DNA of 5,658 bases. Origin: an uncultured beta proteobacterium. Lineage in GTDB: Bacteria > Pseudomonadota > Gammaproteobacteria > Burkholderiales > Burkholderiaceae_C. The notes under the pieces are model-generated. The model saw only the letters and a list, made by a program, of their open reading frames with translations. It was not told the DNA's origin and did no database searches. The DNA lies in NCBI GenBank assembly GCA_903927495.1, contig CAIYNH010000630.1, positions 1 to 5,658 on the forward strand. Direction: 5' to 3'. The position numbers and the translations under genes were made by a program. Shown here in pieces: positions 1 through 4,555 of this stretch (the first letter of the stretch is position 1; every line of letters begins with the position of its first letter).

Positions 1-425
1 AAAACGACAACGCAGAACCCACAATTCACAGTCAACATTTCAAACCAGCCGGTTGTGACTTCAATTTTGCAGCCAAACGCCAGCCACCTGCTGCGTTTCA
101 GCGACACCGAAGTTCAGGGTCAAATAGCCTCTGACAGCATACAGGTCATGCACAAAGCACTATTGAACCAATAGCACCGCGTTACTGTTCCGTGATATTG
201 GGGTCTGAGCCCGACTCGGGCTGAAACCGCTGACCTACTCAAGCACCAGCGTGCCGAATCGGGATCCGACCCCAAAATCACTGCGCCTGGGGCGGCTGCG
301 GTGAGCGGCATGCAAAGTCCAATTGAGTCTGATCACGAATCGGCGAAACAAATTAAACCAATCACCGCAAGGTGTCTGAAGGTATTACCCAGCCCGTCGT
401 GCTTCAAGAAGTCAGCCCACGGGTA
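1..425. repeat. Long direct repeat, copy 1 (truncated by window start)
   Basis: Bases 1-292 match 505-796 with only five differences (at 103, 149, 248, 250 and 251), that is 287 of 292 identical. After a spacer of different length (293-366 here, 797-835 in copy 2), a second block, 367-425, matches 836-894 with four differences. The simplest reading is one repeat unit with a diverged or deleted middle segment. The homology reaches base 1, so the true left end lies outside the window. It encodes no recognisable protein, and its family is unknown to me. Confidence 0.9.
192..281. repeat. 90-bp imperfect inverted repeat (REP/BIME-like), copy 1
   Basis: The arms 192-219 and 254-281 are reverse complements at 24 of 28 positions, around a 34-nt centre. 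Each arm holds a GGGGTC core; the left reads TTGGGGTCTGAGCCCG and the right, on the minus strand, TTTGGGGTCGGATCCCG. The left arm also holds an internal perfect palindrome, AGCCCGA-C-TCGGGCT (208-222). The form resembles REP/BIME-type or small MITE-like intergenic elements, and the GGGGTC core recalls repeats near REP-associated tyrosine transposases. That family link is my inference. As RNA on either strand it would fold into a strong hairpin, with no clear U-tract. Confidence 0.7.
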
Positions 426-450
426 AACGGCCACATAGGGCTGTTCGGCT

Positions 451-478
451 CCCCTCTTGCCCGGCGGGGCGAGAGGGG
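451..478. repeat. GC-rich 12-bp-stem hairpin between the repeat copies
   Basis: Bases 451-462 (CCCCTCTTGCCC) pair with 467-478 along all 12 positions, with one G-T wobble (458/471) and a GGCG loop. A purine-rich G tract follows (480-494). The alternation of C-rich and G-rich runs resembles the short GGGGAGAGGGG-type intergenic repeats scattered through many proteobacterial genomes, which I infer by eye only. No T-run follows on either strand, so I do not call it a terminator. The segment 426-504 is found once in the window. Confidence 0.6.
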
Positions 479-504
479 CTGGGGGAGAGGGGGGCAAGTG
501 CGGT

Positions 505-894
505 AAAACGACAACGCAGAACCCACAATTCACAGTCAACATTTCAAACCAGCCGGTTGTGACTTCAATTTTGCAGCCAAACGCCAGCCACCTGCTGCGT
601 TTCAGCCACACCGAAGTTCAGGGTCAAATAGCCTCTGACAGCATACAGGTCAGGCACAAAGCACTATTGAACCAATAGCACCGCGTTACTGTTCCGTGAT
701 ATTGGGGTCTGAGCCCGACTCGGGCTGAAACCGCTGACCTACTCAAGCACCTGTATGCCGAATCGGGATCCGACCCCAAAATCACTGCGCCTGGGGAGAG
801 CGGCGCGGATTCGGTGCAAATAGAAACTAACCCTTGCAAGGCCTCTGAAGGTATGACCCAGCCCGTCGTGCTTCAAGAAGTCAGTCCACGGGTA
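505..894. repeat. Long direct repeat, copy 2, abutting the gntR stop
   Basis: Second copy of the unit that starts at base 1. Bases 505-796 correspond to 1-292 and bases 836-894 to 367-425. The middle spacer is 39 bp, against 74 bp in copy 1. The left boundary cannot be fixed because copy 1 is cut by the window. The right boundary is sharp: homology stops at 894, two bases before the TGA of gntR (complement of 897-899). The palindrome CCTTGCAAGG (832-841) straddles the junction between spacer and second block. Confidence 0.9.
696..785. repeat. 90-bp imperfect inverted repeat (REP/BIME-like), copy 2
   Basis: The arms 696-723 and 758-785 are identical base for base to those of the first copy, while the 34-nt centre differs at three positions (752, 754, 755). 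Three of the five changes across the 292-bp repeat thus fall in the loop and none in the 56 arm bases. It lies downstream of the convergent end of gntR, so on the minus strand it could act as a transcript-ending or RNA-stabilising hairpin. There is no U-tract, so a classical terminator is unlikely. Confidence 0.7.
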
Positions 895-896
895 CC

Positions 897-1928
897 TCAG
901 GTGCTTGAGCGCACTACCAGTTGGTAACCCAGGTCTATGCACGGTGAGCTGATTTTTTCACCGTTCATAAGCGACAGCAGCATGGCGGCAGCTGCACTGC
1001 CAATTTCTGCTCGCGGCGTATGTACGGTGGTGAGAGGTGGCAGCATCTGGTCGCTGCCAGTCAAATCATTAAAACCTGCAATGGCGATTTCTCTTGGCAC
1101 GTTGATGCCGAGCCGATGCGCCGCCAGCAGCGCGCCCTGAGCCAGGTCGTCGTTGCAAAAAAAGATGGCATCGACGGCGGGCTGCGCCAGCCGAATTTTT
1201 TCCAGCATTGCACCGCCCAGAGCCATAGAGGAAGGTGCCGGGTCTAGCCATTCAAGCTGGGCATCAAATACCTTGGCTTGCTGTAATTCTTGCCGCCAGC
1301 CTTGCAACCGCTGCAAGGTGCGCGGGTCGAGTTGCGCAGCCCCAAAGGCAATGCGCCGGCGGCCCTGCTGCAACAAATGTCGGGTCATTTCAGCGGCTGC
1401 ATCGGTTTGTGAAAAGCCTACGCTGTAAATCTCATTGGCGGTGCTTGATTCCATCAGGTGAACGCAGGGAACGCCACTTTGCGCTATCAGGTGTCGCGTG
1501 GCCTCGTTTCGCTCGAAGCCTGTGACAAGCAAACCGGCTGGACGGTGTTGCAGGAGTTCGCGCAGTAAGTACTCTTCTTCGTCGGCATCGTAATGCGTCA
1601 CCCCCATCAGCATCTGGTAGCCTGCTGTTCGCAAGGTGCGCTGAACTGCTTCGAGCAGGTCAACAAATAAGGCGTTCGACAACATTGGTATCAGCACCAC
1701 CACCTGCGCACTGTGGCGCGATGCCAGGGCGCGAGCGGCAGGATCTGGCACGTAGCCCAGGGTCTGTGCTGCAATTCGAACCCGCTCTACCAATGCCGGA
1801 TCCACGGCGCGTTCACCACGCAAGGCCCGCGACACGGTGATCGGACTGACCGCCGCTGCCTGTGCGACATCGGCCAGTGTGATGCGGCCGGTGGCGCGTG
1901 GCCGGACTGAGCGAATTTGTGATGACAT
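897..1928 (-). CDS. gntR: LacI-family transcriptional repressor, GntR (gluconate) type
   Basis: 343 residues, normal for the family. An N-terminal LacI helix-turn-helix covers about residues 16-40 (ITLADVAQAAAVSPITVSRAL), followed by the hinge helix near 61-70 (PDPAARALAS) with its minor-groove leucine at 68. A periplasmic-binding-protein-like effector domain runs from about 74 to the end. Stretches resembling my memory of E. coli GntR include VLIPMLSN (78-85), GVPCVHLMES (152-161), FFCNDDLA (256-263) and IAIAGFND (281-288). This GntR is a LacI-fold protein, not a member of the GntR/FadR family. It is divergent from gntK and probably represses both directions through the palindromes in the shared upstream region. 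The ATG start sits 15 codons before the helix-turn-helix; no strong Shine-Dalgarno precedes it. The effector is inferred to be gluconate or 6-phosphogluconate. A paralogue for another sugar acid, such as idonate or ketogluconate, is possible. Confidence 0.88.
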   Translation of the reverse strand: MSSQIRSVRPRATGRITLADVAQAAAVSPITVSRALRGERAVDPALVERVRIAAQTLGYVPDPAARALASRHSAQVVVLIPMLSNALFVDLLEAVQRTLRTAGYQMLMGVTHYDADEEEYLLRELLQHRPAGLLVTGFERNEATRHLIAQSGVPCVHLMESSTANEIYSVGFSQTDAAAEMTRHLLQQGRRRIAFGAAQLDPRTLQRLQGWRQELQQAKVFDAQLEWLDPAPSSMALGGAMLEKIRLAQPAVDAIFFCNDDLAQGALLAAHRLGINVPREIAIAGFNDLTGSDQMLPPLTTVHTPRAEIGSAAAAMLLSLMNGEKISSPCIDLGYQLVVRSST

Positions 1929-1965
1929 AGGGTTAATACGGATGCCTGAAGAAGAAGATTCCCAT

Positions 1966-1995
1966 AGGATAGCGCTATCCGAAGGTCTGGGTCAA
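1966..1995 (-). promoter_or_regulatory. Candidate sigma-70 promoter of gntR
   Basis: On the minus strand a TTGACC -35 box (1990-1995) is followed after 18 bp by TATCCT (1966-1971) as the -10. This gives a start near 1959 and a leader of about 30 nt. The first palindrome lies in the spacer and overlaps the -10, which fits autorepression. The -35 is good and the -10 is fair. Predicted by eye only. Confidence 0.5.
1967..1980. promoter_or_regulatory. Operator O1 for the LacI-type GntR repressor
   Basis: Perfect 14-bp palindrome GGATAGCGCTATCC with the central CG typical of LacI-family operators. It lies 38 bp upstream of the gntR start, within the candidate gntR promoter. An identical 14-mer occurs at 2159-2172. 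The TAGCGCT core agrees with what I recall of the Pseudomonas aeruginosa GntR operator. Binding by the adjacent repressor is inferred from palindrome identity and position. Confidence 0.82.
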
Positions 1996-2038
1996 GTCCG
2001 ATTTTTAAAATAGATCCGAGCCAACCCCTGACTTTTTT

Positions 2039-2142
2039 CAGGACTTACTTAAAACTGTTCCAGCGATGTTGCTGCGCCTTGTGCTCCAAGTCGCACTATC
2101 AATGGCGTTGCGTCAAGCACGGACAATTTTGCGTAAGTCCTG
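2039..2142. mobile_element. MITE-like element with 23-nt terminal inverted repeats
   Basis: The ends 2039-2061 and 2120-2142 are reverse complements at 18 of 23 positions, including a perfect outer 10 bp, CAGGACTTAC. The total length is 104 bp with no coding capacity, as expected of a non-autonomous element or the remnant of an insertion sequence. The CAGGACTTACGC end looks like an IS terminus, but I cannot assign a family. It sits between the two repressor operators. Both flanks are T-rich (only TTT shared), so a target-site duplication cannot be shown. Alternatively it could be an ordinary structured regulatory element. Confidence 0.5.
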
Positions 2143-2148
2143 TTTATT
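2120..2148 (+). promoter_or_regulatory. Candidate promoter of the gntK-dctQMP operon
   Basis: CGGACA (2120-2125) as -35 and TTTATT (2143-2148) as -10, 17 bp apart, each matching the sigma-70 consensus at four of six positions. The start would be near 2155, just before the second operator, so a bound repressor would cover the initiation region. The -35 and spacer fall entirely in the right inverted repeat of the MITE-like element. The call is tentative because both boxes are weak. Confidence 0.35.
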
Positions 2149-2158
2149 TACCCTGCTT

Positions 2159-2172
2159 GGATAGCGCTATCC
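2159..2172. promoter_or_regulatory. Operator O2 for the LacI-type GntR repressor
   Basis: Perfect palindrome GGATAGCGCTATCC, identical to the site at 1967-1980. The centres are 192 bp apart, compatible with looping by a tetrameric or paired-dimer LacI-family protein. It ends 10 bp before the gntK ATG, so it occupies the place of the transcription start or early leader and of the usual ribosome binding site. Repression of the kinase and transporter genes is the evident role. Confidence 0.83.
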
Positions 2173-2182
2173 TGAACCTTAA

Positions 2183-2695
2183 ATGACGATTTCTATTGTG
2201 ATCATGGGCGTAGCTGGCTGTGGCAAGTCGAGCCTTGCCGCAGCGGTAGCCGAAACTTTGGGCCTGCCGCTGATTGAAGGCGATGACTTTCACAGCGCCG
2301 CCAGTCGCCAGAAAATGAGTCAGGGTGTTGCCCTGACCGATGCCGACCGTAATGGCTGGCTGGGCATCTTGTGTGAGCAACTGCGTGTGCACCCGCAAGG
2401 CTTGGTGCTGACCTGTTCAGCCTTGAAAAAGAGTTACCGTGACCGCTTGCGCCAAGCGTGTGTGGGCTTGCGCTTTGTGTTTCTGAAGCTCAGCCCAGAG
2501 CAAGCCCAGGCTCGGGTGCAGGCGCGTGCACGCGCACAGTTGCATTTTTTTTCAACCACGCTGGTGGATAGCCAGTTCGCCACGCTAGAAGTGCCCTCGG
2601 GTGAGCCGGGTGTGCTACCGCTCAACGCCACGGACAGCCTTTCTCAACTTCAAAACCAGGTCGTCGCCTGGCTGCAAACCAAGGAAACTGCATGA
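2183..2695 (+). CDS. gntK: Gluconokinase (GntK/IdnK thermoresistant type)
   Basis: 170-residue cytoplasmic kinase of the P-loop fold, converting D-gluconate and ATP to 6-phosphogluconate, the entry step to the Entner-Doudoroff and pentose-phosphate routes. The Walker A motif GVAGCGKSS is at 9-17. The family signatures EGDDFH (32-37), CSALKKSYRDRLR (78-90), HFF (121-123) and the segment LVDSQFATLEVPSGEPG (127-143) follow in the order seen in E. coli GntK. Length is normal for the single-domain form. The first ATG leaves the usual short lead to the P-loop. No clear Shine-Dalgarno is visible, and the operator palindrome occupies that space. The stop overlaps the dctQ start (ATGA), implying translational coupling. 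A C-terminal tail after about residue 150 is variable. An idonate-pathway kinase is an alternative reading, but the reaction would be the same. Confidence 0.93.
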   Translation: MTISIVIMGVAGCGKSSLAAAVAETLGLPLIEGDDFHSAASRQKMSQGVALTDADRNGWLGILCEQLRVHPQGLVLTCSALKKSYRDRLRQACVGLRFVFLKLSPEQAQARVQARARAQLHFFSTTLVDSQFATLEVPSGEPGVLPLNATDSLSQLQNQVVAWLQTKETA

Positions 2696-3204
2696 GTACC
2701 CCGACCACTGGCAGCCCCGCCAACTCACTCTTTCAACGTAGCACCAACACCATTTTGGCCCTGTGCCTGGGTGTGATGGCGCTGTCGGTATTTGTCAATG
2801 TCGTGCTTCGCTATGGTTTTGGAAGCGGGATAGCCGCCAGTGAAGAGCTGTCGCGGCTGTTGTTTGTCTGGATGGTTTTCATCGGCGCGACTGGAGCTTA
2901 TCCGTTGGGCGAGCACATGGCCTTCACCAGCCTGATCGGTTTGCTACATCACCGCCCAGTTGCGATGGCGCTGGCCAGTTCGGTCATTCGCCTGCTGGTG
3001 CTATTGGGCTGTATTCTGGTCGGCTGGGGGGCTTGGCAGCAGGTGCTGGTCGGTATGGATAGCACCTCCGTGGTGCTGCATTACCCGGTAGCGCTGTTGC
3101 CCTTGCCAGCCCTTCTCTGTGCGGTGGCGATTGGTGCCATGGCCTTGGTTGAACTCATCAAACAAACACCGCTGGACCTGGGTCACGGTGCAGAAGTGGA
3201 GTAA
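2692..3204 (+). CDS. dctQ: TRAP transporter small permease (DctQ family)
   Basis: 170-residue inner-membrane protein with four predicted membrane spans, at about residues 19-39, 53-71, 92-112 and 132-155, the standard DctQ topology. The conserved DctQ region VVLRYGFGSGIAASEELSRL (37-56), leading into FVWMVFIGA, lies between the first two spans. DctQ pairs with DctM to form the membrane part of a tripartite ATP-independent periplasmic importer, which is powered by ion gradient (usually sodium). The ATG overlaps the gntK stop by four bases, with AAGGA at 2681-2685 as ribosome binding site. The next gene starts 7 bp beyond its stop. Tight coupling to a gluconokinase suggests that the cargo is a sugar acid. 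Family assignment is firm; the substrate is inferred from context. Confidence 0.9.
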   Translation: MSTPTTGSPANSLFQRSTNTILALCLGVMALSVFVNVVLRYGFGSGIAASEELSRLLFVWMVFIGATGAYPLGEHMAFTSLIGLLHHRPVAMALASSVIRLLVLLGCILVGWGAWQQVLVGMDSTSVVLHYPVALLPLPALLCAVAIGAMALVELIKQTPLDLGHGAEVE

Positions 3205-3211
3205 ATCAATC

Positions 3212-4504
3212 ATGAGTAACGAAGGTCTGGCTTTTATCGTTTTTTCGGTAGGTATGCTGCTCCTGATGGGCATTGGCATGAACATGGGGCTGGCGCTGGT
3301 GCTCACCGGTGCCGGCATGGCCTGGGTACTGGGGTTTTGGGACACCCAACTGCTGGCGCAAAACCTGGTCGCCGGTGTCGACAGTTTCCCGCTGCTGGCG
3401 GTACCATTTTTCATTCTGGCTGGGGAGTTGATGAATTCTGGTGGCATCAGCAACCGCATCATCGCCATGGCTCAGGCTTGGGTCGGCCACATTCGGGGCG
3501 GTCTGGGCTACGTGGCCATCGGTGCCGCCGTGCTGATGGCCAGCATGAGCGGCTCGGCCCTCGCTGACACCGCCGCCCTGGCCACTATTTTGCTGCCCAT
3601 GATGCGTCAGCAAGGCTACCCGATGCACACCTCGGCTGGATTGATTGCTTCGGGTGGGATCATTGCCCCCATCATTCCGCCCAGCATGCCGTTTGTCATC
3701 TATGGGGTGACCACCAACACCTCCATCTCGGCCTTGTTCATCTCCGGAATCGTTCCTGGCCTGATCATGGGTGCTGGGTTGATCGTGGCTTGGCAATGGG
3801 TGCTGCGCGACATGAACTTACCGCAAGGACAGCCGCTACCGCTAAAGGCCAGACTGATGGCCACGCTCAAGGCGTTCTGGGCCATGCTGATGCCCCTGAT
3901 CATCATTGGTGGCATGAAGTCAGGCATTTTCACACCCACTGAAGCGGCGGTGGTGGCTGCGTTTTACGCGCTTGTGGTGGCACTGTTTATCCACCGGGAA
4001 ATGAAGGTGACTGAGGTCTACGGGGTACTGGTGCGCGCCGCCAAAACCACCGCCATCGTCATGTTTCTGTGCGCTGGTGCCCAGGTCGCCAGTTACATGA
4101 TCACGCTGGCAGATCTGCCCAGCGTGTTGACCGGCTGGTTGGGGCCATTGATACAGAGCCCCAAATTGCTGATGGCCGTGATGATGGTCGTTCTGGTGAT
4201 CATTGGCACGGCACTGGACCTGACACCCACCATCCTTATTTTTGCACCGGTAATGCTGCCGATTGCCGTCAAGGCGGGTATTGACCCGGTTTACTTCGGG
4301 CTCATGTTCGTGCTCAACGGTGCCATTGGCTTGATCACGCCGCCGGTGGGAACCGTGCTCAACGTGGTTGCAGGAGTTGGGCGTATCTCAATGCACCAAG
4401 TGATCAAGGGGGTCAACCCGTTCCTGATTACCTATGTCTTCATTTTGTTTTTGTTTGTTTTGTTCCCGCAGATCGTGACCGCGCCAGTGGCGTGGATGCG
4501 CTAA
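3212..4504 (+). CDS. dctM: TRAP transporter large permease (DctM/YiaN family)
   Basis: 430 residues, very hydrophobic with a dozen or so predicted spans, the normal DctM size. Signatures include VPFFILAGELMNSGG (64-78), SGSALADTAAL (113-123), PPSMPFVIYG (156-165), FTPTEAA (240-246), LDLTPTILIFAPVMLP (335-350) and LITPPVGTVLNV (374-385). The two TPP/PPS-containing re-entrant regions are typical of the ion-transporter superfamily and form the substrate and ion path. The frame is open from an ATG at 3119, but that start overlaps dctQ by 86 bp and adds a polar 31-residue lead unlike the family. The ATG at 3212 has GGAG at 3198-3201 ten bases upstream, so it is preferred. It works with the upstream DctQ and the downstream DctP. 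A hairpin overlaps its stop codon. Confidence 0.94.
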   Translation: MSNEGLAFIVFSVGMLLLMGIGMNMGLALVLTGAGMAWVLGFWDTQLLAQNLVAGVDSFPLLAVPFFILAGELMNSGGISNRIIAMAQAWVGHIRGGLGYVAIGAAVLMASMSGSALADTAALATILLPMMRQQGYPMHTSAGLIASGGIIAPIIPPSMPFVIYGVTTNTSISALFISGIVPGLIMGAGLIVAWQWVLRDMNLPQGQPLPLKARLMATLKAFWAMLMPLIIIGGMKSGIFTPTEAAVVAAFYALVVALFIHREMKVTEVYGVLVRAAKTTAIVMFLCAGAQVASYMITLADLPSVLTGWLGPLIQSPKLLMAVMMVVLVIIGTALDLTPTILIFAPVMLPIAVKAGIDPVYFGLMFVLNGAIGLITPPVGTVLNVVAGVGRISMHQVIKGVNPFLITYVFILFLFVLFPQIVTAPVAWMR

Positions 4505-4514
4505 TTACGCATCC
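4494..4514 (+). terminator. Stem-loop across the dctM stop, possible partial terminator
   Basis: GGATGCG (4494-4500) and CGCATCC (4508-4514) form a perfect 7-bp stem with a 7-nt loop that contains the dctM stop codon. A T-rich run, TTAAATTTTCTTTC, follows. This resembles a weak intrinsic terminator or an mRNA-processing/stability hairpin, with dctP beginning 42 bp later. Since the solute-binding protein is expected to be needed in excess, a stabilising role for the downstream transcript is as likely as attenuation. Confidence 0.5.
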
Positions 4515-4543
4515 TTAAATTTTCTTTCTTTCATTTCAACCCC

Positions 4544-4550
4544 AAGGAGA
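4544..4550 (+). promoter_or_regulatory. Strong ribosome binding site of dctP
   Basis: AAGGAGA ends five bases before the dctP ATG. It is the best Shine-Dalgarno match in the operon (compare AAGGA for dctQ, GGAG for dctM and none clear for gntK). It fits higher output of the binding protein than of the permeases and fixes the dctP start. Confidence 0.75.
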
Positions 4551-4555
4551 TTTTC

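Larger units (their letters stand above)
1..896. other. Gene-free, repeat-rich region downstream of gntR
   Basis: About 0.9 kb without a convincing gene. Open frames exist on both strands, but all are under 100 codons, lack good ribosome binding sites and run across repeat boundaries. The content is two copies of a long direct repeat, each with an inverted-repeat module, plus one GC-rich hairpin between them. It lies beyond the 3' end of gntR, and the left edge is cut by the window, so more copies could lie upstream. I recognise no transposase, tRNA or other RNA gene here. Confidence 0.75.

Noticed and set aside
457..678. 73-codon plus-strand frame spanning the hairpin and repeat copy 2
   Set aside because: It starts inside the GC hairpin and G tract, with a Gly-rich translation. 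In the first repeat copy the matching frame has no preserved start in the window, and there is no domain.
120..839. Similar small minus-strand frames in both repeat copies (120-311 and 624-839)
   Set aside because: They share a C-terminal peptide only because the DNA is repeated, and their N-termini differ. They cross the inverted repeat and have no recognisable domain.
1..894. CRISPR array
   Set aside because: Only two long repeats of about 290-400 bp, not many short repeats with regular unique spacers.
897..1928. Reading the regulator as a lactose, ribose or purine repressor
   Set aside because: The effector-domain stretches and the divergent gluconokinase match the gluconate-type GntR subgroup better than LacI, RbsR or PurR.
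2027..2042. Short hairpin CCTGA-CTTTTT-TCAGG next to the MITE-like element
   Set aside because: The stem has only five pairs, the T-run lies in the loop rather than after the stem, and no gene ends nearby, so it is not a credible terminator. It partly overlaps the element's left end.
1929..2182. Riboswitch or small RNA in the gntR-gntK spacer
   Set aside because: Predicted leaders are only about 30 nt on each side. The visible structure is explained by the operators and the inverted-repeat element, and no known aptamer motif is seen.
3119..3211. Upstream ATG extending dctM by 31 codons
   Set aside because: It would overlap dctQ heavily and add a polar lead absent from the family. The ATG at 3212 has a ribosome binding site and gives the usual length.
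3206..3796. 196-codon open frame on the minus strand within dctM
   Set aside because: It lies wholly opposite a firmly identified permease gene, has a low-complexity His/Gly/Gln-rich translation with no domain, and is a typical shadow frame in GC-rich DNA.
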